Of a stretch of DNA of 64,000 nucleotides, positions 1-8,655 are shown in pieces. Location: assembly GCA_016219545.1 (NCBI GenBank), contig JACRMH010000041.1, positions 133,297 through 197,296 on the forward strand, read 5' to 3'. How positions within the stretch are numbered: position 1 is the first letter of the stretch; each line of letters begins with the position of its first letter. The DNA comes from Chloroflexota bacterium (lineage in GTDB: Bacteria > Chloroflexota > Anaerolineae > Anaerolineales > Villigracilaceae). A program made the translations under genes and the position numbers. Under the pieces are notes generated by a model. It did not search any database, was not told where the DNA came from, and saw only the letters and a list, made by a program, of their open reading frames with translations.

Positions 1-1404
1 GACGATCATGGAAAAAAGCAATAAAATAATGCCGACGATGATCATCACCAGCACTTCGCGTTTCAATAATTCAAAGCGTGTGATGCGATCCTTCTCGATG
101 CGTTCAACCGGCGGTGGAACAGAGATCCCGCCGTCACGACGTACGCGAAAAATATGCCATACGATCAGGATTGCCTCCCCAAGCGTCAGCCCAAAAATAT
201 GCCATGTGTAGAAACGCGTCAATGTAGCATTGCCTGGTTCACTTCCACCGATCACAAACTGATACAAACCAGCACCGATCCATGGAATGGTCTTGATCAA
301 ATTTGCGCCAACCACCAATGCCCAGCGGATGCCTTCATCCCAGCGCAGGACGTAGCCGGTGAAATCGAGTAGAAGGGTAAAAACCAGCAATCCCAACCCA
401 AGTACATGGTTGAAGCGGCGCGGTGGAGCATAAGCCCCGGTCAGCGCAACGCGCAATAGATGGATGGTCATCACGATCACCAGGAATTGCGCCGACCAGT
501 AATGCAGGTTACGGATCAGATTCCCCAAAGGGACAAGAGAGACGATAGTCTCTACAGAAATAGCGGCCTGGTCCGATGTAGGGATGTAGTAATACATCTC
601 CAATAAACCCGTGACAAGCAGGATAACCGAAAGAAAAACCGCCATCCCGCCTGCGCCCAATGTATAACGGAAGCGGGATTGCTTCGCCGGAATACTCGGC
701 GGATGCAAATGATGGAAAAAATTTGGTTTCGTATGATCGAACTTGGGTTGAAGTTCCAAGCCGATTGCAGTGAGAATCAAAATACCGATCAGGGTCAGCA
801 AACCTGGGATGGTGCTTTGGGGAGATTTTACTTTCTGATGGACGGGAATAGCCGAACCGTTGACTTCACTCAGCGTGAATCCATTAGGCTGCCTGTCGTT
901 CATTCGCAGGATATACGCCGTCAATGACCAAGCTTCTTCGGAAGTCAATGAGCCTGTTGGAAAGAGCGGCATGTTTTGTTGAATATGATGATTTAACTCA
1001 AAGGAATTGGAAAAACGGGATAACGCCCCCGCACCTGAAAGAGCAGGTGCGCCTGTCGTTGGAATCTCAAAACTATTTTTCGGATGATCGCTTCCGTGAC
1101 AACCCGATTGCCAGCAGTCGCGCTTGTCAGGAGGAAAAGAGTCGCGCCACTCCTCCGTCAATCCCTGTCCGTGATCGCCATGGCAAGGCATACACATTCC
1201 CCAATAGACTTGAGCGCCGTTGTCAGCCTGCGCAGGTGGAATAACTGTCGGCGGTTGATTCAGCCGGGATATGTCAAAAGTCGGTGTAACTTGGGAGAGA
1301 GTGATTGCCTGAGAAGATGCAGAAGCCCCTACAAAAACCGAAGAGGAGAATATGACCCCGAATGCCAAAATGCTAATAACGATGAAAACACGATAGCGAG
1401 GCAT
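1..1404 (-). CDS. cytochrome c - cytochrome b fusion protein (partial, runs off the left edge)
   Basis: Open frame of 468 codons from ATG at 1404 (start MPRYRVFIVI) that leaves the window without a stop. Residues 1-28 form a signal/anchor segment. A secreted c-type cytochrome domain follows, with heme motif CMPCH (71-75), a second motif CWQSGCH (97-103, CX4CH) and a candidate axial Met at 145 (NMP). A membrane segment near 195-215 leads into a cytochrome b N-terminal domain (about 240-430). Heme-b ligands there are His301/His315 and His402/His417, a 13- and 14-residue spacing; the 14-residue second pair is typical of b6-type proteins. TGYVLRWD matches the conserved cytochrome b segment. Probable role: electron transfer from quinol to heme c in a bc-type complex. 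Partner genes (Rieske protein) would lie to the left. The fusion order, c before b, is unusual. Confidence 0.85.
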   Translation of the reverse strand, partial: MPRYRVFIVISILAFGVIFSSSVFVGASASSQAITLSQVTPTFDISRLNQPPTVIPPAQADNGAQVYWGMCMPCHGDHGQGLTEEWRDSFPPDKRDCWQSGCHGSDHPKNSFEIPTTGAPALSGAGALSRFSNSFELNHHIQQNMPLFPTGSLTSEEAWSLTAYILRMNDRQPNGFTLSEVNGSAIPVHQKVKSPQSTIPGLLTLIGILILTAIGLELQPKFDHTKPNFFHHLHPPSIPAKQSRFRYTLGAGGMAVFLSVILLVTGLLEMYYYIPTSDQAAISVETIVSLVPLGNLIRNLHYWSAQFLVIVMTIHLLRVALTGAYAPPRRFNHVLGLGLLVFTLLLDFTGYVLRWDEGIRWALVVGANLIKTIPWIGAGLYQFVIGGSEPGNATLTRFYTWHIFGLTLGEAILIVWHIFRVRRDGGISVPPPVERIEKDRITRFELLKREVLVMIIVGIILLLFSMIV

Positions 1405-1482
1405 AATAATAATTATACATCCGTAGAATAGCTCTACGGATGTATGGATTGAAGGGCTGAAAGTCTTCCTATCTTTAGTCTA

Positions 1483-2151
1483 TTAATATAATGGAATTCT
1501 TGCCCCATTCACTTTACTTGCTTCATCTGAAAACAGATATTCCATCGCAGAGACAATTTCTGCGGGCGAAGTTCCCCTGCCTTCATTTTTCGTATCAATG
1601 GATTTGACTTGAATGACATTCGCAGTCAATCCGCTATCTTTATACTCTTCAGCTAAGGTCAACACCAAACTTTCCTGCGCGGATTTTGCGGCCGCATACA
1701 AAGCCATCTTCGCGGAAGGTTTCACTGTGACCGGCATGGACACAATCATGACTCGCCCCCACTTGGTCGCAGCGATGTGCGGCGCAAATGCCTGGAGCAA
1801 ATGGAATGTCGTCCATGCGTGTTGATTGAGCATGGATTCAAAATCACTTGCATTGGATTCAGGGATGGTCTTGCCACCCGTCCAGCCGCCGACGAGATGG
1901 ATCAAGGCGTGGACACTGCCAAATTTGGAAAGAACAGCTTCGGCTGAGTCATGAACCGCCTGCGCATTGAGCAGGTCAATGAACTGGGTGTAGAGTCTCT
2001 CCTTGGGCAGGTCCAGGTCACGGATGAGGGAATCCAATTTATTCTGATCGCGGTCAAGAAGTGCAATATTATGTCCGCGCCCTACAAAGGTCTTCGCAAC
2101 AAGATTTCCCAACACGCCGGTCGCGCCGGTGACAACGACAGTCCTAGTCAT
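1483..2151 (-). CDS. SDR family NAD(P)-dependent oxidoreductase
   Basis: 222 residues, usual length for a classical short-chain dehydrogenase. The N-terminal dinucleotide-binding motif TGATGVLG starts at residue 8, and the active-site YxxxK is visible as YAAAKSAQE near residue 153. The expected catalytic Ser is present in a VSMP segment just before it. The start ATG overlaps the end of the upstream riboflavin gene by 8 bp, so the two are translationally coupled; that suggests, but does not prove, a link to riboflavin or to a shared transcript. The substrate cannot be predicted. Confidence 0.85.
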   Translation of the reverse strand: MTRTVVVTGATGVLGNLVAKTFVGRGHNIALLDRDQNKLDSLIRDLDLPKERLYTQFIDLLNAQAVHDSAEAVLSKFGSVHALIHLVGGWTGGKTIPESNASDFESMLNQHAWTTFHLLQAFAPHIAATKWGRVMIVSMPVTVKPSAKMALYAAAKSAQESLVLTLAEEYKDSGLTANVIQVKSIDTKNEGRGTSPAEIVSAMEYLFSDEASKVNGARIPLY

Positions 2152-2911
2152 ACAATGCTTTCGTTTGCGACTCGGTCAAGTCGGACATGCCTTCAACAAG
2201 GGTGTGATCGCTTTGCTCCACCAAATGCGGCTTGCCGTGAAAATCGATCATGTGACCGGATTTGGCCGCCTTGGTTTGGAGATAAAAAATATTGTGTTCG
2301 TTGGTGGGCAGAACGTGCGGTACGCGCTCGCTGACCTTCACACCATATCGTTCAAGTTCGGCGATCTTCTTCGGGTTGTTGGTCATCAGTTTAATGGACT
2401 GCACTTTGAGCGAGTGAAGCATGTGCGCAGCGACAGCATAATCGCGTTCATCATCCCGGAAGCCAAGCGCGAGATTCGCTTCGACAGTATCCAAGCCTTG
2501 ATCCTGCAAACTGTATGCGCGGATCTTATTGGTCAGCCCAATGCCGCGGCCTTCCTGGCGAAGATACAACACAATGCCATTCTCCATTTCGCCAATCTTC
2601 TTCAAAGCCGCTTCGAGTTGATCGCGGCAATCACAACGCAGGGAACCGATCACGTCACCGGTTAAACATTCGGAATGCAAACGCACAGGCACATCTTCCG
2701 CACCCAGCACTTCGCCCTTGATGATGGCAACGTGCTCCTTGTCATCCTGATTATTTGAAAATCCAACGATATGAAAATCACCGAAGCGTGAAGGCAGTTC
2801 CGCAATCGCCTCGATATGCACGCAAACTTTATCCTTGCCGTAACCTTCACATTCGTGACAGCAATCTTCTTCGATCAAGTGTTCAATTTCTTCGTGTGTA
2901 AATGTAGTCAT
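2144..2911 (-). CDS. ribA: GTP cyclohydrolase II
   Basis: Opens the imidazole ring of GTP to give 2,5-diamino-6-ribosylamino-pyrimidinone phosphate, the first step of riboflavin synthesis. From ATG 2911 the product has 255 residues. Zinc ligands Cys82, Cys93 and Cys95 lie in HSECLTGDVIGSLRCDC, and the nucleotide-binding RQEGRGIGL follows near 118. ATG 2911 is preferred over an in-frame GTG at 2929 because GGAG sits 5 nt before it. The N-terminus carries an extra Cys/His-rich patch (CCHECEGYGKDKVC) not needed for the core fold. No DHBP synthase (RibB) domain is fused. The upstream pyrimidine reductase gene ends 14 nt away, forming a partial riboflavin operon. Confidence 0.93.
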   Translation of the reverse strand: MTTFTHEEIEHLIEEDCCHECEGYGKDKVCVHIEAIAELPSRFGDFHIVGFSNNQDDKEHVAIIKGEVLGAEDVPVRLHSECLTGDVIGSLRCDCRDQLEAALKKIGEMENGIVLYLRQEGRGIGLTNKIRAYSLQDQGLDTVEANLALGFRDDERDYAVAAHMLHSLKVQSIKLMTNNPKKIAELERYGVKVSERVPHVLPTNEHNIFYLQTKAAKSGHMIDFHGKPHLVEQSDHTLVEGMSDLTESQTKALYD

Positions 2912-2925
2912 AACTTCTCCGTAGG

Positions 2926-3618
2926 TCACGTTTTCAACGCGACATTCAATTTATAGTGTAACAATATTCCGCCATCATCATGCGTTTCAACATTTTCCAG
3001 CCTCAACGCAATGGCTTCACTCCGTGCGAGCCCAAGGCCGGCCGCGAGTGTGGGCGCATGTTCGCCGCCAAAGATCAGCGGCGCGATGTAGATCATTAAT
3101 TCATCCACCAGCCCCTGCCGCAGGAACTCAAAGTTGATCGTGCCGCCGCCTTCGATCATCACGCGGCGCGCGCCAAGTTCATAGAGTTTTTCAAGAGCCA
3201 GTGAAAGGTTTACGCGTTCCGATTCGTGAACGAATACATCCACATCCCGCCCGCGCAAAAAATCGATCTGTTCCTTAGACGTTTGATTTGTTGTAAATAT
3301 TACGATAGGCGCCGGTCCCGTATTTAGAAAATCAGAATCTGGATGAAGATCTGCGCTGGACACGATTCCTACTTTAATGGGATTCGGCGACAACCCGCGC
3401 TTGACCCTACCCTCACGCAGCGCTTCGCTCTTAACCGTCAGTTTGGGACTCTCATCAAGCAAAGTCCTCCCCCCGACGATGACCGCGTCAACGCCAGCGC
3501 GCAATTCATCCACGCGTGCTTTATCGCGTTTGGATGATATAGCAGACCCTTTGCGTTCAAAGGTATCTATCTTTCCGTCTGCCGTCATGGCAACGTTGAT
3601 GAAGGTGGTTGGTCGCAT
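2926..3618 (-). CDS. RibD C-terminal-type pyrimidine reductase (riboflavin pathway)
   Basis: 230 residues corresponding to the reductase half of RibD alone. The opening FINVAMTADGKID and the VGGRTLLDESPKLTV segment (about residues 48-62) match the dihydrofolate-reductase-like RibD_C fold, and MIEGGGTINFEFL near 155 is the conserved ligand loop. It would reduce the ribosylamino side chain of the RibA product using NADPH. The deaminase domain of bifunctional RibD is absent, so a separate deaminase is expected elsewhere. First gene of the ribA-SDR operon. Confidence 0.88.
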   Translation of the reverse strand: MRPTTFINVAMTADGKIDTFERKGSAISSKRDKARVDELRAGVDAVIVGGRTLLDESPKLTVKSEALREGRVKRGLSPNPIKVGIVSSADLHPDSDFLNTGPAPIVIFTTNQTSKEQIDFLRGRDVDVFVHESERVNLSLALEKLYELGARRVMIEGGGTINFEFLRQGLVDELMIYIAPLIFGGEHAPTLAAGLGLARSEAIALRLENVETHDDGGILLHYKLNVALKT

Positions 3619-3627
3619 TGTCTCTTA

Positions 3628-3815
3628 GTCGAGTGGTTATTTGGTCTGTTGATCTTGTAGTCAAGTGGATGACCGATCAACAATCGGACAGCGCGACCAC
3701 TCGACCATAAGGTCTCCTTGCTTTACTATGACGCTCTGACTCCCCCTGCATTTACCTGCCAAATACGAGTAGGGCGCGTTCTCTTACGCGCCTGTTGGCG
3801 TTAGAGAACGCCAAC
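3628..3815. repeat. intergenic inverted repeats and hairpins
   Basis: The gap between the riboflavin operon and the M1 peptidase genes holds stacked inverted repeats. A 10-bp pair (GTCGAGTGGT, 3628-3637, and its complement at 3696-3705) brackets about 58 bp. Downstream are GGCGCGT/ACGCGCC around TCTCTT, and a perfect 9-bp stem GTTGGCGTT-AGAG-AACGCCAAC at 3794-3815. The arms of the last two can also pair with each other (GCGTTCTCT with AGAGAACGC). No coding signal is seen. It probably represents palindromic repeat elements, possibly also acting as a terminator. Confidence 0.55.
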
Positions 3816-3865
3816 TACGCAGTTACAGAATTTATTTGTTAATTTCCATTATGTTGCGTCACCCG

Positions 3866-5410
3866 TTAATATGTACCCGAAAAATATTCAGAGAGCAAGT
3901 CGCTGATGTCCACATTCACGGTCTCGCGCAAAAGTGCGAAAAAGTCCGCAGAGGTGGCGTGTCCGTGTGCATAACGGGTTGCGTATGCTTTCAAGAATTT
4001 TGAAAAATTCCCATACCCCATTCTCACGCGCACATCATCAATAAAGTGAGCACCGTTCAAATAGACCGCATTTACATATTGACGCTGCGAGCCCGCATTG
4101 TAGATCGGCATATCTACATAGCCCGACGGCTTGAAGAAGTCCACGCGGAACTGCCACCACCACGAGACATTTGCCGGGTCGTTATCTTCATAAAAGATGC
4201 GTTCGCTGTAAACAGAAAGCGCTTCATCAAGCCACGGTTCGAGTGCCTGATCGCTTCCCACCAATCCAAACCACCACTGATGCGCGATCTCATGCACCCC
4301 GATGGTGGTCAGGTTATTCCTCGTCCCGCCGCCGTATTGTCCGTAAAACTCAGTGGCGAGGAAAACCAACCCGTCTTCCTCCTGCCCGTCATGGATGTCC
4401 GTCTGCACCAACGCCAGATTTTGATATGGATAAGGCGCATAACTTGACGAATACGTAGCGACAGCATCCGCCGCCGTTGACATGATCCCCTCGCCTGCGG
4501 CCTTGTACCCATCGAAATAATATGAGCGGATCACAACCGATCCGGAAGTTGTCTCAGACACGAGAAATTCATTACTCGCGGACAGCGCCAAAGTGCGCGC
4601 GCCGTAGAGTCGGTAGCGGGTCCATTCACCGTTTTGCTCTGAAGGCGCCCCCACCGCAATGACCACATCCGAAGCGGTTTTTATATTCAACTCGAAGTCG
4701 GAAGAGTCATATACAAGATGTTCGCCGAAATAGGACGGATCGTGCAGGACCCAGCCATTGATATAAGGCACAACGAATGGATACCAGTCCACAAGGTTGA
4801 CCTGGTTGAAATCATAGCCGAACAAACCATCTGACGTTTTGGCAGGAAGGTTGAGGTTGAAGTTAAGAGTCAATGTGGTGGACGAACCAGCTTGAAGCGG
4901 CTGAGACAGGCTCAAGGTCAGGCGTTGACCGTCAAGTGAAAATGTCGTCAACGCAGCGCCGTCTTGTGATATCGAATTTAAAACAAAAACATTGCTGTAT
5001 AAATTCGGCTGAACAGATAATACAAGGTCAGATAACGCGGTTCCCGTGTTGTTGTAATAGCGGATCGTCTCATCCACGCCGAGGGTGTGGGCAGTGAAGT
5101 CCAGTGTGGCATAAAGGATGTAATTTGAGCGCGGGGATGTCCCGGGGGGCGGCGCTGTAAATGTCGCTGAGACAGGTGTCAGCGTGGGAGGAAGCGGGGT
5201 AAACGTCTCAGTCGGCGGTACGGGCGTTAATGTCGGGATGTCTGTCATTGATCCCGAAGGTTGAAACGGTGTGGGCGTTGGTGCAGCGTTCGGGTCTTGC
5301 GTGACCAGAATGAATTGCGGAAAAACCCGCTCTGTAGGAGCGGGAGAGGCGCAGGCGGAAAGAAAAGTAAAAAGTAAAAAGTAAAAAGTAACGCGGGAAC
5401 GTTTTTTCAT
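3866..5410 (-). CDS. M1-family (gluzincin) peptidase-like lipoprotein
   Basis: 514 residues. A lipoprotein signal ends at Cys20 (FLSAC), followed by a Pro/Thr-rich linker to about residue 90, so the enzyme is tethered outside the membrane. A beta-rich N-domain precedes a thermolysin-like catalytic domain with HEIAH (His373, Glu374, His377) and the third zinc ligand Glu396 in WLDEALS. The exopeptidase GxMEN motif is weakly kept as GQEEDG, so aminopeptidase activity is less certain than in its neighbour. It is a tandem paralog of the upstream gene, whose TAG stop directly abuts this ATG. The signal-peptide core is encoded by a perfect 7-bp tandem repeat (5363-5390). Confidence 0.85.
   Translation of the reverse strand: MKKRSRVTFYFLLFTFLSACASPAPTERVFPQFILVTQDPNAAPTPTPFQPSGSMTDIPTLTPVPPTETFTPLPPTLTPVSATFTAPPPGTSPRSNYILYATLDFTAHTLGVDETIRYYNNTGTALSDLVLSVQPNLYSNVFVLNSISQDGAALTTFSLDGQRLTLSLSQPLQAGSSTTLTLNFNLNLPAKTSDGLFGYDFNQVNLVDWYPFVVPYINGWVLHDPSYFGEHLVYDSSDFELNIKTASDVVIAVGAPSEQNGEWTRYRLYGARTLALSASNEFLVSETTSGSVVIRSYYFDGYKAAGEGIMSTAADAVATYSSSYAPYPYQNLALVQTDIHDGQEEDGLVFLATEFYGQYGGGTRNNLTTIGVHEIAHQWWFGLVGSDQALEPWLDEALSVYSERIFYEDNDPANVSWWWQFRVDFFKPSGYVDMPIYNAGSQRQYVNAVYLNGAHFIDDVRVRMGYGNFSKFLKAYATRYAHGHATSADFFALLRETVNVDISDLLSEYFSGTY
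5363..5390. repeat. heptanucleotide tandem repeat, four perfect AAAAGTA units
   Basis: Four exact copies of AAAAGTA lie end to end inside the N-terminal coding part of the M1 lipoprotein gene. On the coding strand they spell the hydrophobic signal-peptide core (YFLLFTF). Because 7 is not a multiple of 3, loss or gain of one unit would shift the frame. Confidence 0.9.
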
Positions 5411-6904
5411 CTAATATGAGTTCTTGAAATATTTTGTGATGAGGTCGGAAATATCTGCGCTGGTATGTTCGCGCAAAACGCGGAAGAAGTCGGCGGACGT
5501 GGCAATCTTGCCGTTTTCCTGTGCGAGATAATCTTGAAGGAAGGCAAAGAAAGCTTCGTCGCCAATGCGCGCGCGCAGTTCATCGAGGAAGTGTGCGCCT
5601 TTGAAATAGACGGCATTGGTATAAATGCGAAACCCCTGACCATCATAAACTGGAATATCGGCAAAACCTTCAGGCTGAAAAAAATCAATTCGATAAGTCC
5701 ACCACCAACTGACAAGGTCAGGATAAAGGGTTTCGTAATAGATCCGTTCAGAGTAAGTGGAAAGAGATTCATCGATCCATGGATGCAAGGCCTGGTCATT
5801 GCCAACCTGCTCGAACCACCATTGATGAGAGGTTTCGTGCACCGCCACAAAGGTCAGATAGTTTGCAGGGGTTCCGTCATACAAACCATAAAAGTCACGA
5901 GGGAGGAAGAAGAAGCCGGAATATTCCATGCCATCGTTGAAGTCACCCATGACAATGGAAAGAGTCTGGTGCGGGTATGGCCCGAAGCGCTGGTTGTAAA
6001 CCTGAATGGCCTCTGCGCTGGCTTTTAGTGCGGCCTGTCCCGGCTCTTGGTTGAAATCAAAGTAATAACTTGAAACAGTCACATTGCCAACCTGCGTCGT
6101 TGCAACATGGAAATCGCGGCTGGCGGATATGGCAAAGGTCCGCGCGGCGGTGATGGTGTAACGGGTGGAGTCTGCCTGTTGTTCTGCCGCCCCACTTGCG
6201 GCTATGGCGACCGCTTTATTCGGGTCTGCAAATTTGAGATTCACTTCATAATCGGCCGCGTCATACACCAGATGCTCGCCGTAATACCATGGGTCATGCA
6301 AGACCCATTCGCCATTGATATTCGGCACAACGAATGGATACCAGTTCGTGAGGTTCAACTGACGCTCGGTATATCCATAAATGCGCGGACGCGAAATGCT
6401 GGGGTCTTGCTGTGCCGCAAAAGGAAGGGATAATTTATATTGAATATTAATGGTCAATACAGTTTCGGGCTGAAAAGCAGACGCCAACGTGATGGACAAT
6501 TTCTGTCCGTCAATGGAATAAGTCGTGATTGGAGAGCCATTAATGGAAATGGAGGATAGATTGAAACTGCCGTCCCACAAATTTGGTTCGACGGCCAGAA
6601 CAAGCGCATCAAGCTGACCGTTGGTATGGTTCGGGTACTGGATCATTTCATCCACTGTGACGGTGTGCGCGTCATAATCCATGACCGTGTTCAATGTATA
6701 TTTTGCGCGCGCCATCGCAGGGACAGTTGTTGCTGTTGGAGTTGGCTCGAGTGCCGTTGTCGGTGACGCTATGATCGCGGACTCAGAAGTCTGCGTTAGG
6801 GTTGGAGAGTCAATGGGCGTGGGAATATCAACAAGTGGAGTGCAGGAAGATAGAAAAGTAAGAAGTAAAAAAGCGAGAAGTGAAGATGCGGTTTTGTTTT
6901 GCAT
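5411..6904 (-). CDS. M1-family (gluzincin) aminopeptidase-like lipoprotein
   Basis: 497 residues from ATG 6904 (MQNKTASSLLAF). This start is chosen because it gives a clean lipoprotein signal (TFLSSC); an in-frame ATG at 6988 would add 28 non-signal residues. A Pro/Thr-rich linker precedes the M1 fold. Zinc site: HETSHQWW plus the downstream Glu in WIDESLS. The exopeptidase-type motif appears as GMEYSG, closer to the M1 consensus than in the downstream paralog. It likely trims peptides outside the cell together with that paralog, reached by zero-gap stop/start. Degenerate 7-bp repeats at 6854-6881 encode its signal-peptide core. Confidence 0.87.
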   Translation of the reverse strand: MQNKTASSLLAFLLLTFLSSCTPLVDIPTPIDSPTLTQTSESAIIASPTTALEPTPTATTVPAMARAKYTLNTVMDYDAHTVTVDEMIQYPNHTNGQLDALVLAVEPNLWDGSFNLSSISINGSPITTYSIDGQKLSITLASAFQPETVLTINIQYKLSLPFAAQQDPSISRPRIYGYTERQLNLTNWYPFVVPNINGEWVLHDPWYYGEHLVYDAADYEVNLKFADPNKAVAIAASGAAEQQADSTRYTITAARTFAISASRDFHVATTQVGNVTVSSYYFDFNQEPGQAALKASAEAIQVYNQRFGPYPHQTLSIVMGDFNDGMEYSGFFFLPRDFYGLYDGTPANYLTFVAVHETSHQWWFEQVGNDQALHPWIDESLSTYSERIYYETLYPDLVSWWWTYRIDFFQPEGFADIPVYDGQGFRIYTNAVYFKGAHFLDELRARIGDEAFFAFLQDYLAQENGKIATSADFFRVLREHTSADISDLITKYFKNSY

Positions 6905-7013
6905 GGGCTGTATTCTATCGCGTGTCTCAAAATTAAGGAAATTCTTTATTGGAAATCGCGAGGGGGAATCCAATTTTCTGTTTATCAAATTACGCGATAC
7001 GATGTAACAAAAT

Positions 7014-7847
7014 TTATCTCGATCTAATTCTTTTCCACAAGAACGCGATCACAAAAAACATTGTCGCGGTCAATACAATGGATGCACCGGAGGCGATGCT
7101 CCAATAATAGGAAAGATACAGACCGATCACGCCTGACAATGCAGCAAACAAAGCAGACAGCGCCATCATCACCGGCAGCCGCTTCGTGAGCAGATACGCT
7201 GTCGCGGCGGGCGTGACGAGCATGGCCACCATCAAGGCCACGCCGACAGTTTGCAGGGAGACCGCCACTGTCACAGCGATGAGACACAGCAAAACGTTGT
7301 TGAGCAAATTTACGGGCAGGCGAAGCGTCGCCGCGAGGATGGGGTCAAATGAAAGGGTCAGGAATTCCTTGTAGAAGGCAGCAATCGTCAGCAGGACAAT
7401 CGCACCGAAGATGATGATCAGCCATAAACTTTGAGCAGATACGCCCAACACGTCGCCGAATAAAAAGTGAGTCAAATCCACTGCATAACTTTGAACAGTG
7501 GAGATAAGCGCGATGCCGAGCGCGAACATCCCGGCGAAAATAATGCCGATGGCGGTGTCTTCTTTTATTTCAGCCTGCTTACTGATCGCGCCAATTCCCA
7601 GCGCAGCAATGACAGCAGTCCCCAGCGCCCACCAGAATAAAGTATCACGCGCGCCGCCGGTAATAAGATAACCGATGGCGATCCCGGGCAAAATGGTGTG
7701 AGCGAGAGCATCACCAAAAAATGCCATGCCGCGAAGGACAACATAAGTTCCAACAATCGCGCAAACGATCCCCACTAAAACAGCGGCGATCATTCCGCGC
7801 TGCATGAATTCATATTGGAGAGGTTCCACCAGCCAATTAATGGACAT
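7014..7847 (-). CDS. metal ABC transporter permease (ZnuB/MntB family)
   Basis: 277-residue polytopic protein with about eight or nine hydrophobic segments, the membrane channel of a zinc/manganese-type importer. Family signatures include VGTYVVLRGMAFFGDALAHTI near the N-terminus and GVALMVAMLVTPAATAYLL in the second half. ATG 7847 (MSINWLVEPL) is chosen; it overlaps the ATPase gene by 11 bp and has AGGGGA upstream. A longer in-frame start at 7880 lies inside the ATPase gene and lacks support. It works with the ATPase and the binding protein directly upstream. Confidence 0.93.
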   Translation of the reverse strand: MSINWLVEPLQYEFMQRGMIAAVLVGIVCAIVGTYVVLRGMAFFGDALAHTILPGIAIGYLITGGARDTLFWWALGTAVIAALGIGAISKQAEIKEDTAIGIIFAGMFALGIALISTVQSYAVDLTHFLFGDVLGVSAQSLWLIIIFGAIVLLTIAAFYKEFLTLSFDPILAATLRLPVNLLNNVLLCLIAVTVAVSLQTVGVALMVAMLVTPAATAYLLTKRLPVMMALSALFAALSGVIGLYLSYYWSIASGASIVLTATMFFVIAFLWKRIRSR

Positions 7848-8655
7848 GGTCGTGTTCCCCTTCATCACAACAGGAATCATCCAGGGTCAATAAATCTTCA
7901 TGCCCATCCACTATTATGCGAAAACGTCCTCCATAAGCGGATAATAAATTATCTGAATGCAATACGCTTTGAGGATCACCAAACGCCACGATCTTTTTAT
8001 TCAACAACATGATACGGTCAAAATGTTTTGCGGCTTGTTCAAGGTCATGCGTCGCAACCATCACAGTGACTTTTTGTTCGCGTAAGGTATCCAATAGATC
8101 CAGCAGACCTTCCTGCGCGGGCGTATCGAGTCCGGTCAACGGCTCATCCATCAACATCAATTCTGCTTCTTGAGCCAGAGCGCGTGCGATGAACATACGC
8201 TGCTGCTGTCCGCCGGAGAGCTGGCTGATCTGCCGCTTTGAGAGGTTGCCGATCTCCACGGTTTCAAGCGCATGATTCACAAAATCCCAATCACGCTTCT
8301 TAGGCCAATTCAGCGGACCCAATTTTGCTGAACGTCCCATCATGACCACATCCGCTACGCTGACGGGGAAATTCCAGTCCACTTGACTGCGTTGTGGAAT
8401 GTAAGCAATGCAGCTATGAACAGTCGGCTGTGAACCGGAAATGGTCACTTCGCCACTTTGAGACTGTAAGACACCGGAGACGACTTTGAACAAAGTGCTT
8501 TTACCTGCACCGTTCGGTCCCACCACGGCAATGCGCTCACCGACATGTAAATGGAAAGTGACATCGTCAAGCGCGACACGTCCGTTGTAACGAACGGACA
8601 CACTTCGCACATCGAGAATAGGCTTATCTGTTTGGTGATTACTATGAGGGTACAT
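7837..8655 (-). CDS. metal ABC transporter ATP-binding protein (ZnuC/MntA-type)
   Basis: 272 residues. Walker A GPNGAGKST (about residue 46), signature LSGGQQQR, Walker B LMLMDEP and the H-loop VATHDLEQ are all intact, so it should hydrolyse ATP to drive metal uptake. The C-terminus ends in a Cys/His/Asp/Glu-rich tail (CCDEGEHDHVH) that could bind Zn2+ or Mn2+ and sense or limit transport; that role is inference. The start shares one base with the stop of the binding-protein gene (TAATG), and the end overlaps the permease. Confidence 0.94.
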   Translation of the reverse strand: MYPHSNHQTDKPILDVRSVSVRYNGRVALDDVTFHLHVGERIAVVGPNGAGKSTLFKVVSGVLQSQSGEVTISGSQPTVHSCIAYIPQRSQVDWNFPVSVADVVMMGRSAKLGPLNWPKKRDWDFVNHALETVEIGNLSKRQISQLSGGQQQRMFIARALAQEAELMLMDEPLTGLDTPAQEGLLDLLDTLREQKVTVMVATHDLEQAAKHFDRIMLLNKKIVAFGDPQSVLHSDNLLSAYGGRFRIIVDGHEDLLTLDDSCCDEGEHDHVH

